From NCBI RefSeq assembly GCF_027913215.1, contig NZ_CP115784.1, forward strand, positions 2,170,001 to 2,234,000: 64,000 nt of DNA, written 5' to 3'. Positions 1 to 9,945 of this stretch are shown piece by piece. Each line of letters opens with the position of its first letter. Position 1 is the first letter of the stretch. Made by a program: the position numbers and the translations under genes. The notes beneath the pieces were generated by a model, which saw only the letters and a list, made by a program, of their open reading frames with translations, ran no database searches and was not told the DNA's origin. This DNA comes from Paracoccus aerodenitrificans (GTDB lineage: Bacteria; Pseudomonadota; Alphaproteobacteria; Rhodobacterales; Rhodobacteraceae).

Positions 1-1139
1 TAATTCGTGGGAATTCCGCCCATATTGTAATGCACCGTCGGAAGAACCGGGATCGGCTCACGGGTCACATCGACACCGGCGAAAATCTTGGCCGATTCCG
101 AAATGCCCGGCAGACGTTCATGCAGCGTTTCGGGGTCGAGATGCATCAGGTTCAGGAAGATATGATCCTTGTCCTCACCGACGCCGCGCCCCTCACGGAT
201 CTCCATCGTCATGCAGCGCGATACCACGTCGCGCGAGGCAAGATCCTTATAGGTCGGAGCATAACGCTCCATGAAACGCTCACCTTCCGAGTTGGTCAGA
301 TAGCCGCCCTCGCCCCGCGCACCCTCGGTGATCAGACAGCCAGAGCCGTAAATCCCGGTCGGGTGGAACTGAACGAACTCCATATCCTGAAGCGGCAGAC
401 CGGCCCGTGCGACCATCCCGCCACCGTCTCCGGTGCAGGTATGGGCCGAGGTCGCGCTGAAATAGGCGCGGCCATAGCCGCCCGTCGCCAGCACCACCAT
501 CTTGGCGTTGAAGACATGCATGGTGCCATCATCCAATTTCCACGCCACGACGCCGGTGCATTTACCGTCAGTGATGATCAGGTCGAGCGCGAAATATTCG
601 ATAAAGAACTCGGCATTTTCTTTCAGCGACTGGCCGTAAAGCGTGTGCAGAATGGCGTGGCCGGTCCGGTCGGCAGCCGCACAGGTGCGCTGCACGGGCG
701 GGCCTTCGCCAAATTCGGTCGTATGGCCGCCAAAGGGGCGCTGATAGATCTTGCCCTCTTCGGTGCGGCTGAACGGCACACCGTAATGTTCCAGCTCATA
801 GACCGCTTTCGGGGCCTCACGCGCCAGATATTCCATCGCGTCGGTATCACCCAGCCAGTCCGAGCCCTTGACCGTGTCATACATATGCCACTGCCAGTTA
901 TCCGGCCCCATATTGGACAGGGATGCAGCGATCCCGCCCTGCGCCGCCACTGTATGCGAACGTGTCGGGAAAACCTTGGTCACGCAGGCCGTGCGCAGCC
1001 CCTGTTCGGCCATGCCGAGCGTTGCCCGCAGCCCCGAGCCACCCGCACCGACCACGACCACATCGTAATCATGGACCTCATAGGAATATTTCGATTCGGT
1101 CGCATCGTCCGGTTGGGTTTCGTTCTTGTTGTCAGACAT
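1..1139 (-). CDS. sdhA: Succinate dehydrogenase flavoprotein subunit (N-terminal part)
   Basis: Oxidises succinate to fumarate and passes electrons to the SdhB iron-sulfur subunit at the inner membrane (complex II, TCA cycle). The gene runs off the left edge, so only the first 379 of roughly 600 residues are seen. Visible are the FAD dinucleotide-binding motif GAGGSGLRA at residues 31-39 and the motif SHTVAAQGG, whose His62 is the expected covalent flavin attachment site. The substrate-binding stretch HPTGIYGSG is also present. The start is the ATG just downstream of sdhD, with a 7-nt gap. It is the third gene of a minus-strand sdhCDA operon; sdhB must lie outside the window. Confidence 0.97.
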   Translation of the reverse strand, partial: MSDNKNETQPDDATESKYSYEVHDYDVVVVGAGGSGLRATLGMAEQGLRTACVTKVFPTRSHTVAAQGGIAASLSNMGPDNWQWHMYDTVKGSDWLGDTDAMEYLAREAPKAVYELEHYGVPFSRTEEGKIYQRPFGGHTTEFGEGPPVQRTCAAADRTGHAILHTLYGQSLKENAEFFIEYFALDLIITDGKCTGVVAWKLDDGTMHVFNAKMVVLATGGYGRAYFSATSAHTCTGDGGGMVARAGLPLQDMEFVQFHPTGIYGSGCLITEGARGEGGYLTNSEGERFMERYAPTYKDLASRDVVSRCMTMEIREGRGVGEDKDHIFLNLMHLDPETLHERLPGISESAKIFAGVDVTREPIPVLPTVHYNMGGIPTN

Positions 1140-1146
1140 TTCGACC

Positions 1147-1536
1147 TCAGATCTGAGCTGTGGCGAGCATGACACGCGCCAGGGCGAAGAGGGTAACGGC
1201 GATCACCATCCAGCCAAAAGCGGCGGCGGCGATAAGCGCAAGCTTGCGGGCGGTATGATCCAGATAGTCGTCGATCATCAGCCTGGTGCCCTTGATGAAA
1301 TGCAACATGCCAAGCGTCATGAAGATACCGACCACCAATGCCGGATAAGGCTGGCTGAAATATCCCAGAATCTCGCGCCGTTCCGGGATCTGCAGCGCCG
1401 TACCGATAACCATAAGAAAAGAGGGCGTCAGCACCGCAAGCACCGTTGCGCTTACGGTCATCCACCAGTGATGCTGCGTTCCGGTATGAGAGGCACCGTG
1501 ACCGACAGCGGCTTTGCGCGGAGTGATATAACGCAT
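1147..1536 (-). CDS. sdhD: Succinate dehydrogenase membrane anchor subunit SdhD
   Basis: A small 129-residue integral membrane protein with three hydrophobic segments (about residues 25-48, 60-82 and 95-125). It follows sdhC and precedes sdhA, which is the standard order. In this family SdhC and SdhD anchor the SdhAB catalytic pair, bind heme b and form the ubiquinone site. The N-terminal part carries the motif [12 protein letters not shown], and the [14 protein letters not shown] segment carries the conserved Asp-Tyr near the quinone pocket. The identity rests mostly on position and topology, since sequence conservation in this subunit is low. Confidence 0.93.
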   Translation of the reverse strand: MRYITPRKAAVGHGASHTGTQHHWWMTVSATVLAVLTPSFLMVIGTALQIPERREILGYFSQPYPALVVGIFMTLGMLHFIKGTRLMIDDYLDHTARKLALIAAAAFGWMVIAVTLFALARVMLATAQI

Positions 1537-1546
1537 AGGCTTCCCC

Positions 1547-1936
1547 TCAGATATAGTACAGGATCAGGCTCAGCAGGGTCATCACGACCGAGCCGATAAT
1601 GATCGCAAAGCTGGTTTTCCGCGCGGTCTCGATGTCCAGCCCGATACCGGAATCATAGAAGAAGTGACGGATACCGGCCAGAAAGTGGAACCACAGCGCC
1701 CAGGCCGATCCCACAAGCACGATCCAGCCGAACCACGACCGGGTCAGCGCATTGGCGATATCCCAGGTCCTGCCGCCCACGGCAACGCCCAGAAGCCAGT
1801 ATGCCAACAGCAGCAGGCCTGCAATCATCGCATGGCCGGTGATGCGGTTCATGATCGACGTGATGGCGGCGGGTGGCAGGCGATAGACCTGCAGATGCGG
1901 TGAAAGCGGCCGGTCTCCCCGGTTCACATCAGCCAT
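1547..1936 (-). CDS. sdhC: Succinate dehydrogenase cytochrome b556 subunit SdhC
   Basis: A 129-residue three-helix heme and quinone-binding anchor of complex II. The N-terminal RPLSPHLQVYRL and SIMNRITGHAM motifs are diagnostic of SdhC; the Ser and Arg there line the quinone site. The segment HFLAGIRHFFYDSG carries the heme-ligand His. I chose the ATG at 1936 (protein starts MADVNRGDRPLSP) because an AAGGGGGA ribosome-binding site lies just before it. The longer reading frame up to 1972 has no such site. It is the first gene of the sdh operon, preceded by a double palindrome that may be an operator. Confidence 0.95.
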   Translation of the reverse strand: MADVNRGDRPLSPHLQVYRLPPAAITSIMNRITGHAMIAGLLLLAYWLLGVAVGGRTWDIANALTRSWFGWIVLVGSAWALWFHFLAGIRHFFYDSGIGLDIETARKTSFAIIIGSVVMTLLSLILYYI

Positions 1937-2078
1937 GTCGTCCCCCTTCAATAAGTTGCGGGCCCACGGCAACAGCTGGCACGCGAGCTGGCTGGTTTTG
2001 CACTGTCATAAGGGTTTTTTGCCCCCTGTCACCTGTGCATGTCCAGTGATGGTAAGAAAGTTAGTAATTTTCGCCATT

Positions 2079-2109
2079 TGTGATCACATTATTCAGGGCT
2101 GTGATCACA
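2079..2109. promoter_or_regulatory. Tandem palindromic operator upstream of sdhC
   Basis: Two identical perfect palindromes, TGTGATCACA, occupy 2079-2088 and 2100-2109. Their spacing is exactly 21 bp, two helical turns, so two dimers would bind the same face of the DNA. They lie about 140-170 bp upstream of the sdhC start codon. The pattern is typical of a dimeric helix-turn-helix regulator. The identity of the regulator is not shown by the sequence. Confidence 0.65.
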
Positions 2110-2160
2110 GCATTGCCGCAGCGCGGCAATATCAGCCCGATTCCCGATCCCGCAGGTAAT

Positions 2161-2367
2161 CTACTGCGCACCCAGCTTCATCTCGGGATCATAATCGCCC
2201 TCTATATCCTTCGTCACCGCCTGAGCGCAGCGCATCACGCCGCGCGACGAATCGAATGCGATGCTGGGCGTTCCGTGAAGCTGCCAGCCCTTTGCAAGCG
2301 CAGCACTCACCTTGTGGCAGAACGCTGAGTTATCGTCCTCTGTCAGCAATCGATAAAGAGTCGCCAT
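2161..2367 (-). CDS. DUF1737 domain-containing small protein
   Basis: A 68-residue cytoplasmic protein beginning MATLYRLLTEDDNSAFCHKV. The pattern YRLLTxxDDxxFCxKVxxALxxGWxLHGxPS matches the DUF1737 family, whose function is unknown. I use the internal ATG at 2367 because it fits the family start; the open frame extends to 2418 inside the neighbouring gene. The preceding gene, encoding NnrU, ends one base upstream, so the two are almost certainly co-transcribed and translationally coupled. Confidence 0.82.
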   Translation of the reverse strand: MATLYRLLTEDDNSAFCHKVSAALAKGWQLHGTPSIAFDSSRGVMRCAQAVTKDIEGDYDPEMKLGAQ

Positions 2368-2368
2368 G

Positions 2369-2923
2369 TCACGCTCCGAACGGGTTATAGCCAAGCCAGC
2401 CGTGAACCAGCCCGGCAACTCCGTAGACGATCAGCGTCCCGGCCAAAGCCATAACTTCCTTGCGCAGAGGAACAGAATGGGCGGGCGCGGTCCAACCCGG
2501 CTCGGCACGGTTAATGATAACCATCTCGGCAATCGCCCAGGCCAGCAACCCGCCGAACAACACCAGCGAGGGCAGATCGCCATTCACCAGCAAATGCGCG
2601 AACGCCCATAAGGCGAAACCGGTAAGCTGAGGGTGACGAAGGCGCTTGGTGATGCCGGTCTTCATGCCGGCAGCTGCGAACAGATAAACCGCGATCAGGA
2701 CCAGCAGGTTATTGATCCCTTTCATCATCGGGGACGGACCCCACCAGAAACTGTCCGCAGGCGCGATCCGATAGCCCCAGATCATCAGCAGGACAGACAA
2801 AACCAGAAGACCGGTGACCACGGCAGGGCCACGTTCGCCCAGATTCGCCCGCGCTTCAGGCGTGACACGTTTGAACAGATGTGCTGCCCACCACAGGGCG
2901 ACACCAAGGATCAGGATCAGCAT
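2369..2923 (-). CDS. NnrU family membrane protein
   Basis: A 184-residue polytopic membrane protein with about five or six hydrophobic segments. It begins MLILILGVALWWAAHLFKRV and contains the hallmark region TGFALWAFAHLLVNGDLPSLVLFGG. The NnrU family was named from nitrite/NO reductase regions of Rhodobacteraceae, and relatives include isoprenoid-pathway membrane enzymes. Its exact reaction here cannot be told from sequence. It is followed after one base by the DUF1737 gene. No denitrification genes are in the window. Confidence 0.88.
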   Translation of the reverse strand: MLILILGVALWWAAHLFKRVTPEARANLGERGPAVVTGLLVLSVLLMIWGYRIAPADSFWWGPSPMMKGINNLLVLIAVYLFAAAGMKTGITKRLRHPQLTGFALWAFAHLLVNGDLPSLVLFGGLLAWAIAEMVIINRAEPGWTAPAHSVPLRKEVMALAGTLIVYGVAGLVHGWLGYNPFGA

Positions 2924-3025
2924 CTGGCAACTCCGGCTTGATCGGACTCATGATCGTCGCGCTCAGTCTCGCATCATTTCGCGCCTGCAGCAATCGCCGA
3001 ACCTGCTTCCCGGTGTCGCAGCACC

Positions 3026-3778
3026 CTAGAGGCCGACCCAACCCGTCCAGATCAGGCGCAGCGAGATCAGAAGCAGCGCCCAGGTGATGATCTTGTAGAA
3101 CAATGCCTGCGGAATCACCCGCAACAGCCAGAGGCCAAGCATCAGACCTCCGAGCGCGGGCAGGATCAGCATCGCGGAAATGCGCAGATTGGCGGGATTA
3201 AGCTGGCCCAGAAAATAATAGGGGATCAGCTTCACCGCGTTGACGATGGTAAAGAACACCGTCGTTGTCCCCGCAAAGACCCGGCTTTGCATCTGCATCG
3301 GCTGCACATAGATCTGATAGGGCGGCACGCCGGAATGGCTGACAAAGCTGGTATACCCCGCAAGCGCCCCCCAGAACGACCCCGCGCCCCATCTGGGGCC
3401 GCGTGCGCCTCCCATCTGGGGACGGATCAGCGCGTTCAGGGCAAAGACCGCCCCGATCAGCCCGATGATCAGCATGATCGCCGCATCATCGACAGCATGG
3501 GCCGTCGCCCATCCCAAAGCGATGCCCGCAACCGCTCCCGGCAGCAAGGTGATCAGCGTCGGCCAGTCAAAGGCCCTGCGAAACGCAATCAGCCCGCCAA
3601 TATCCGAGATGACATAGACAGGCAGCAAAATCCCTGCAGCCACGACCGGAGACATGGTCAGCGCCATGATCGGAACCGAGATCATGCTCATCATGCTGAG
3701 ACCGCCCTTTGCCATGCCGACGGCGACGGCCCCCAACACCGCAAGGACCCACGATGTTTGCGTTAACTCCACTGTCAT
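3026..3778 (-). CDS. TauE/SafE family sulfite-type anion permease
   Basis: A 250-residue inner-membrane protein with seven or eight predicted helices. It has the family hallmarks GxxKGGLSMMS near the N-terminus and GYTSFVSHSGVPPYQIYV around residues 138-155. The second is the conserved cytoplasmic loop of the TauE/SafE (DUF81) family. Members are proposed to export sulfite, organosulfonates or similar anions; the substrate here is unknown. I chose the ATG at 3778 (MTVELTQTSW); the longer frame to 3889 would run into the 5' region of the divergent mdh gene. It shares a 90-bp divergent promoter region with mdh. Confidence 0.88.
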   Translation of the reverse strand: MTVELTQTSWVLAVLGAVAVGMAKGGLSMMSMISVPIMALTMSPVVAAGILLPVYVISDIGGLIAFRRAFDWPTLITLLPGAVAGIALGWATAHAVDDAAIMLIIGLIGAVFALNALIRPQMGGARGPRWGAGSFWGALAGYTSFVSHSGVPPYQIYVQPMQMQSRVFAGTTTVFFTIVNAVKLIPYYFLGQLNPANLRISAMLILPALGGLMLGLWLLRVIPQALFYKIITWALLLISLRLIWTGWVGL

Positions 3779-3828
3779 ACTCCGCGTTAACCGAATCGCG
3801 CCTTGAAAGCGCCTCGGTGAGGGTCTAA

Positions 3829-4830
<1,002 letters not shown>

Positions 4831-4853
4831 GCCTTCGGCAAATCTTCTTCGGA

Positions 4854-4884
4854 AAGGCGGCGGGGATTCCCTGCCGCCTTTTTC
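4854..4884 (+). terminator. Rho-independent terminator of mdh
   Basis: The stem AAGGCGGC / GCCGCCTT has an inner GGG/CCC pairing and is followed by TTTTTC. It lies 24 nt after the mdh stop codon. Confidence 0.9.
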
Positions 4885-4910
4885 TTCGCAACCGCCCTGC
4901 CCCGATGAAA

Positions 4911-4940
4911 AAAAGCCGCACCAGAAACGACGCGGCTTTA
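4911..4940 (-). terminator. Rho-independent terminator of prs
   Basis: Read on the minus strand, the stem AAAGCCGC / GCGGCTTT is followed by a run of T. It lies about 25 nt beyond the prs stop codon and converges with the mdh terminator. Confidence 0.85.
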
Positions 4941-4963
4941 TCGTCCGATCAAAGAAACACGGC

Positions 4964-5983
4964 TCAGCCGCCGGTATAGAGGCCCTCATAAATCGGGCCA
5001 AGCGTATCCAGTTCAAACAGCGAGCTCACTGAGGTGCCGTTCCAGATATTGATGATCGCCTGCGCGAACATCGGCGCGGTCGGCACGATGCGGATATTTG
5101 GGCAGTTCTTCACCGGAGCGGGTTGATCGATGGAATCGGTGATGACCAGAGATTTCATCACCGAGTTCTGAACCCGCTCGACCGCGGGGCCGGACAGAAC
5201 CCCATGCGTGATATAGGCGTGAACCTCGGTCGCGCCATGATCGGTCAGAAGCTGAGCGGCCTTTACCAGCGTTCCGGCCGTGTCGCAGATATCGTCAACG
5301 ATAATGCAGCTTTTGCCTTCGACATCACCGATCACGGTCATATCGGCGACCTCGCCCGCCTTCTCACGGCGTTTGTCTACGATGGCCATCGGCACGTCGA
5401 TCCGCTGCGCAATCTCTCGTGCACGGGCGACACCGCCGACATCGGGCGAGACGACCATCAGATCATCCATCCGGCCCTTGAAGTGATGCCGGATATCCAG
5501 CGCAAAGACCGGCGCTGCATAAAGATTATCCACCGGAATATCGAAGAACCCCTGGATCTGGGTCGCATGGAGATCGAGCGTCAGCACCCGGTCGACGCCT
5601 GCCGTGGTCAGCATATTCGCCACCAGCTTGGCCGAGATCGGCGTCCGCGCCTTGGCCCGGCGATCCTGACGAGCATAGCCGAAATAGGGGATGACAGCCG
5701 TGATCCTGTTTGCCGATGACCGCTTCAGCGCATCGGTCATGATCAGCAGTTCCAGCAGATTGTCATTCGCCGGGTTCGAGGTGGATTGTATGATATACAT
5801 ATCCTCGCCCCGGACATTGTCGAAGACCTCGACGAAGATTTCCTGATCGTTGAAACGCTCGACACGGGCATCGACAAGCGCGACATTCATGCCGCGATGC
5901 ATCGACATCCGCCGTGCAATCGCTTGCGCCAGAGGCTTGTTGGCATTGCCAGAGATCAGCTTGGGTTCGGTCATTGCGGGCAT
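4964..5983 (-). CDS. prs: Ribose-phosphate pyrophosphokinase (PRPP synthetase)
   Basis: Makes 5-phosphoribosyl 1-pyrophosphate from ribose 5-phosphate and ATP, feeding purine, pyrimidine, His, Trp and NAD synthesis. Seen are the regulatory-flexible-loop region [17 protein letters not shown], the divalent-cation site [11 protein letters not shown], the ribose-5-phosphate region [13 protein letters not shown], and the PRPP-binding motif [13 protein letters not shown] near residue 230. The length of 339 is slightly above the usual 310-320. The start is either the ATG at 5983 (GAGGA just upstream) or the ATG at 5974; I use the first. Confidence 0.96.
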   Translation of the reverse strand: MPAMTEPKLISGNANKPLAQAIARRMSMHRGMNVALVDARVERFNDQEIFVEVFDNVRGEDMYIIQSTSNPANDNLLELLIMTDALKRSSANRITAVIPYFGYARQDRRAKARTPISAKLVANMLTTAGVDRVLTLDLHATQIQGFFDIPVDNLYAAPVFALDIRHHFKGRMDDLMVVSPDVGGVARAREIAQRIDVPMAIVDKRREKAGEVADMTVIGDVEGKSCIIVDDICDTAGTLVKAAQLLTDHGATEVHAYITHGVLSGPAVERVQNSVMKSLVITDSIDQPAPVKNCPNIRIVPTAPMFAQAIINIWNGTSVSSLFELDTLGPIYEGLYTGG

Positions 5984-6075
5984 TCCGGTCCTCGCAGGCA
6001 GGATTCGTATGATTGCAGCGGACTTAGCACCGCGCTAGCCTGCCCGCAAACCTCAACCGACCGATGGAAGGTCAA

Positions 6076-6675
6076 ATGGCGCATATCGACTATTATCTCG
6101 GGACGATCAGCACCTGGTCCTATCTTGCCGGAGACAGGCTTGAACAGATTGCCGCACAGCATGATGCGACGATTACCTATAAACCCATCGACCTGATGCA
6201 GCTTTTCCCGCGCACCGGCGGGCTGGCTCCTGCGGAAAGGCATGAAAGCCGGCTGGATTACCGCATGCAGGAGATCAAGCGGTGGCGCGACCGTCTGGGC
6301 ATGGAGATGAATCTTCGGCCCGCGCATTTCCCGGTGAATATGGCACCGTCTTCTTATGCGATCATCGCGGCGCAGGAAGCGGGCGGTGGGGATATCGGGG
6401 CTCTGGTCCGTGGATTTCTGCGGGCGGTCTGGGCCGAAGACAGGGATATCTCGGATGATGAGGTGATCCGGGACGTGCTGTCAGCTTCAGGATTCGATCC
6501 GGCACTTACCGATAAAGGTCTGTTCGTCGGGGCCGAGCAATATGGCCGCAATCTGGAAGATGCGGTTGCTGCCGGGGTGTTCGGTTCTCCGTTCTATATC
6601 GTGCGCGAGACCGGCGAGAAATTCTGGGGTCAGGACCGGCTGGACATGCTGGCCGAGCATCTGTCGGGCCTATGA
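6076..6675 (+). CDS. 2-hydroxychromene-2-carboxylate isomerase-like (DsbA-fold) protein
   Basis: A 199-residue thioredoxin-fold protein of the HCCA isomerase / kappa-class glutathione transferase type. It begins MAHIDYYLGTISTWSYL, where the Ser near residue 10-12 replaces the CxxC of DsbA, and ends with the cis-Pro region GVFGSPFYIV and EKFWGQDRLDML. Characterised relatives isomerise aromatic ring-cleavage products using glutathione; no aromatic pathway is nearby, so the substrate is unknown. GGAAGG lies just before the ATG at 6076, which decides the start. The stop overlaps the next gene (ATGA), so the two form a unit. Confidence 0.86.
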   Translation: MAHIDYYLGTISTWSYLAGDRLEQIAAQHDATITYKPIDLMQLFPRTGGLAPAERHESRLDYRMQEIKRWRDRLGMEMNLRPAHFPVNMAPSSYAIIAAQEAGGGDIGALVRGFLRAVWAEDRDISDDEVIRDVLSASGFDPALTDKGLFVGAEQYGRNLEDAVAAGVFGSPFYIVRETGEKFWGQDRLDMLAEHLSGL

Positions 6676-7442
6676 CATTATTTGAACGCCATTTTGAAGG
6701 CGACCCGGATCGTCCGGCCATCGGCCTGCATTGCATGATGGGCAGCAGCAATCTGTTCGCCCCGCTAATGGAGCGGCTTGACGGGATGATCGACCTGCAA
6801 GCCTTCGATTTTCCGGGTCACGGCCGCAGCCCTGACTGGCAGGCTCAGGATGATACGGATCTGCATACATTCGTGACCCGTCACGCCGCCCGCATGATCA
6901 GGCACCCGGTTGATCTGATCGGTCACAGCTTCGGCGCGACGGTTGCGCTGCGCATCGCGGTCGGGGTGCCCGAGGCCGTCAGATCCCTGACACTGGTCGA
7001 GCCGGTGCTGTTCGCCGCCGCCCCGGAAGCCTCCAGCAAGGCGGAACATGACCGGCTGGCGCCGTTCCAGAAATCCGGCGACTGGGACGGAATGCTGCGC
7101 CGGTTTCTGGGCGATTGGGGATCGACGGCGGGTCTGCCGACCGAGGGACCCCACGCCGAGAAACTTCGTACGCAGATGAAGATGGTGATGGACACCAACG
7201 CGTTTCTGATGGCGGACTGCGCCGAGATCCTGCGCGAAAACGGGCTGGAAAGAATTGATGCGCCGGTCATGCTGATTGCCGGAGAACACTCTCCGAAGGT
7301 CGTTCACGAAATCGCCGAGGCTCTGGCGGCCCGCCTGCCCGATGTCGGACGCGCCGTCATTCCCGGCGCGGGTCATATGCTGCCTCTGACCCATGCGGAT
7401 CAGTTCGCGGATCTGACCCGGATGAATCTCGACCGTGCCTGA
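6672..7442 (+). CDS. Alpha/beta hydrolase
   Basis: A 256-residue cytoplasmic alpha/beta-fold hydrolase. Seen are the oxyanion region LHCMMGSSNLF, the strand-turn FDFPGHGRS, the nucleophile elbow GHSFGA (Ser near residue 85), an acidic residue in IAGEHSPKV and the catalytic His in GAGHMLPL. The substrate cannot be told. Its ATG overlaps the stop of the isomerase-like gene by 4 bases, indicating translational coupling. Confidence 0.88.
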   Translation: MTLFERHFEGDPDRPAIGLHCMMGSSNLFAPLMERLDGMIDLQAFDFPGHGRSPDWQAQDDTDLHTFVTRHAARMIRHPVDLIGHSFGATVALRIAVGVPEAVRSLTLVEPVLFAAAPEASSKAEHDRLAPFQKSGDWDGMLRRFLGDWGSTAGLPTEGPHAEKLRTQMKMVMDTNAFLMADCAEILRENGLERIDAPVMLIAGEHSPKVVHEIAEALAARLPDVGRAVIPGAGHMLPLTHADQFADLTRMNLDRA

Positions 7443-7444
7443 AC

Positions 7445-8488
7445 CTATCCGCGAAGCGCCTCGACAAGGTCGCTGACATCCTCTTCGGTCGTATTCCAGC
7501 CGCAGACAAAGCGGACGGTCACCATATCTTCGGTCTCTTCGCCAAGAGAGGCCCATTTATGGAACACCGCACCTGCCGAGCGGGCGCGGTCCTCTGCATC
7601 GACCGGAATCACCGCAAAAACCTGATTTGCATCGGCGGGCTGCGCCAGATGCGCCCCTTCGACGGCATCAAGCTGCTGCGCCAGCAAGCCCGCCATATCA
7701 TTGGCGTGCCGTGCCAGTTCCAGCCACAGACCCCCTTCCATCAGCGCGTAAAACTGCGCCGAAAGGAAGCGATGTTTCGACAGCAAATGCCCGCTGCGTT
7801 TGCGGATATAGTCAAGCCGCGCGGCCAGTTCGGGATTGAACGCCACAATCGCCTCAACCCCCATCGCGCCGTTTTTCGTGCCGCCGAATGACAGCAGATC
7901 GACGCCCGCCCGATGCGTGACGGATGCAGGCTCCGCATCGCTTCCCGCCACCGCATTGGCAAAACGCGCCCCGTCCATATGCAGCAAAAGTTGATGCTGC
8001 TTTCCGATCGCCGAGATCTCGGCCAGCATCTCTGCCGTCCAGATCCGGCCCCATTCGGTCGTGTTGGTCAGCGAGATCGCGCCGGGTCTGCTCCCGCCAA
8101 GCCCTTCGCCCGCCCAGAAACCGGCAGCACGGTCCAGAGCGTCAGGGTCGATCAGCCCGCCATCGCCCGGCATCAGGGTCAGCTTTGCGCCGCCGGTGAA
8201 AAGCTCTGGTGCGCCGCATTCCGAGGTTTCGATATGCGCATCCTCATGACAGAAGATCCGGTCCCAGCCATTGACCGCTCCGCCAAGACAGATCGCATTC
8301 GCCGCGGTCCCCGTCGCCACGAACAACACCGAGGCTTCCGGCGCATCCAGCACCTCACGGACGCGATCCTCGGCAGCCGCCGTCAGCGCATCCCCGCCAT
8401 AAGAAGCGACATAACCTTCATTCGCTGCCATCAGCGCCGCCATCACCGCAGGATGTACCCCGGAACAATTATCCGAGCCAAAATTCAT
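7445..8488 (-). CDS. Low-specificity threonine aldolase / beta-eliminating lyase (PLP enzyme)
   Basis: A 347-residue fold-type I PLP enzyme. Threonine aldolases cleave threonine or allo-threonine to glycine and acetaldehyde. Seen are the N-terminal MNFGSDNCSGVHPAVMAAL, the PLP phosphate region FVATGTAANAI, the PLP-Asp in LLLHMDGARFANAV and the Schiff-base Lys in LLSFGGTKNGAMG. The ATG at 8488 overlaps the stop of the upstream ycgN-like gene in an ATGA arrangement, which sets the start; the longer frame to 8518 lies inside that gene. Strict L- versus D/allo specificity cannot be read from sequence. Confidence 0.9.
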   Translation of the reverse strand: MNFGSDNCSGVHPAVMAALMAANEGYVASYGGDALTAAAEDRVREVLDAPEASVLFVATGTAANAICLGGAVNGWDRIFCHEDAHIETSECGAPELFTGGAKLTLMPGDGGLIDPDALDRAAGFWAGEGLGGSRPGAISLTNTTEWGRIWTAEMLAEISAIGKQHQLLLHMDGARFANAVAGSDAEPASVTHRAGVDLLSFGGTKNGAMGVEAIVAFNPELAARLDYIRKRSGHLLSKHRFLSAQFYALMEGGLWLELARHANDMAGLLAQQLDAVEGAHLAQPADANQVFAVIPVDAEDRARSAGAVFHKWASLGEETEDMVTVRFVCGWNTTEEDVSDLVEALRG

Positions 8489-8925
8489 GACAGATCCTCG
8501 ATGATATGATCCTCCCAATCTTCCTCGGGCACTTCGGCCTCTGACAGGGTCCAGCCGCGCACCGACATGCCCGCACGATGAACCGCGTCACGGTCACCGC
8601 TGATCAGATAATGCCATTCCGGCAGCGACTTGCCCTCATGCCGCAGCCTATAGGCACAGCTTGCCGGCAGCCAATAGGAGATGTCGCGGATCTTTTCCGG
8701 CGAAAGGGTCACGCATTCAGGAACATAACGATGCCGCGTTTCATATCGCGTGCAGCGGCATGTCTCTCCGTCCAGAAGACGGCAGGCGATACGAGTAAAG
8801 GCAAGCTCGTCCGTATCCTCGAATTCCAGCTTGTTCAGGCAGCATTTTCCGCAGCCATCGCAAAGCGCCTCCCATTCCCGAGAATCGAGATCGCGCAAGG
8901 GCAATTCCCAGAAGCGCGGACGCAT
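8485..8925 (-). CDS. YcgN family cysteine-cluster protein
   Basis: A 146-residue protein of the YcgN/UPF0260 family. It has a conserved cysteine cluster: CDGCGKCCLNKLE (residues 22-34), CRLL...TCRCTRY and PECVTL. The spacing suggests a metal or iron-sulfur site. The function in the family is unknown. It overlaps ribF by one base at its start and the aldolase by four bases at its end, so the three form a tight minus-strand operon. Confidence 0.9.
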   Translation of the reverse strand: MRPRFWELPLRDLDSREWEALCDGCGKCCLNKLEFEDTDELAFTRIACRLLDGETCRCTRYETRHRYVPECVTLSPEKIRDISYWLPASCAYRLRHEGKSLPEWHYLISGDRDAVHRAGMSVRGWTLSEAEVPEEDWEDHIIEDLS

Positions 8926-9854
8926 CAGCCTTCCGCCAGAATCTTGCGGGCCTGTTCGCCATCCCGGTCCATCTGCGCAACAAGCTCATCCACCCCGGCG
9001 AATTTCTGTTCGGGCCGCAGATAGTCGATCAGCGCCACGGAAAGATGCTCACCATAAAGATCGCCGTCGAAATCGAAGAGATGCACCTCCAGATTGGGTT
9101 CATTCCGTCCGAACATGGGGCGGACACCGATACTGGCAACCCCCGGATAACGCCCCTTATGCGGCCCGCCCACGACATCCACCATGACGGCATAAACACC
9201 CAGCTTCGGGATATGCAGCCCGTCCACCGACATATTTGCGGTCGGATATCCCAGTTTGCGACCGCGCTTTTCGCCATGCAGCACTTCACCCTCGATGCGA
9301 TGCCAGTGACCCAGCATCCGTTCGGCATCTCGCGGACGCCCCGCGGACAAAGCCTTCCTGATCGCGGTCGAGGAAAAATCCGCGCCATCTTCGCCGATCA
9401 GCGGGGCAATGGTGACCCCGAAACCAAACCTGTTTCCCAACTCCTGCAAGCTCGACGCATCACCGGCCCGGCTTTTGCCGAAATGGAAATCCCGACCGAC
9501 GGTCACATGCGCGATCCCCAACCCCTCCGCCAGCACATCGCGGGCAAAGGCTTCGGGTGAAAGCCCGGCAAGCTCTGGCCCGAATGGAAGCTGGAACAGA
9601 TGATCCACCCCCAGACGGCGCAGCCGGTTGGCCCGCGCCTCGGCATTCATCAGCCGGAATGGCGGCGCATCGGGGGCGAAGAACTCACGCGGATGCGGCT
9701 CGAAGGTAATCACGCCGAGAGGCGCGTCCATTGCAGCGCGGGCCGTGTCGATCACGGCAAGGTGGCCGCGATGCAGGCCGTCGAAATTGCCCATCGCCAC
9801 GGATGCCCCACGGCAGGATTCCGGCAGCCCGGTCCAATGGTAATGGATTTGCAA
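8925..9854 (-). CDS. ribF: Bifunctional riboflavin kinase / FAD synthetase
   Basis: Converts riboflavin to FMN and then FAD. The N-terminal adenylyltransferase half shows the nucleotide-binding motif GNFDGLHRGH (about residues 22-31) and VGRDFHFGKSRAGD. The C-terminal kinase half shows the GYPTANM motif, GVASIGVRPMFG and the catalytic acidic region NLEVHLFDFDGDLYGE. The 309 residues match the family. It is the first gene of the operon with ycgN and the aldolase. The supply of FAD to flavoenzymes such as SdhA is general and not specific to this locus. Confidence 0.96.
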   Translation of the reverse strand: MQIHYHWTGLPESCRGASVAMGNFDGLHRGHLAVIDTARAAMDAPLGVITFEPHPREFFAPDAPPFRLMNAEARANRLRRLGVDHLFQLPFGPELAGLSPEAFARDVLAEGLGIAHVTVGRDFHFGKSRAGDASSLQELGNRFGFGVTIAPLIGEDGADFSSTAIRKALSAGRPRDAERMLGHWHRIEGEVLHGEKRGRKLGYPTANMSVDGLHIPKLGVYAVMVDVVGGPHKGRYPGVASIGVRPMFGRNEPNLEVHLFDFDGDLYGEHLSVALIDYLRPEQKFAGVDELVAQMDRDGEQARKILAEG

Positions 9855-9945
9855 GACGTCCCCTCCGAACAGGTCCGGTACGGTTTACACGCGGCTAATT
9901 CCGCAGTGACCAGCGTATCGCGCAGAGAGGACCCGGTTGCAAGCG

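Noticed and set aside
2938..2951. Near-match to an FNR box (TTGA-N6-TCAT) upstream of the NnrU gene
   Set aside because: One arm is imperfect and the site is only about 15 bp from the start codon, too close for activation.
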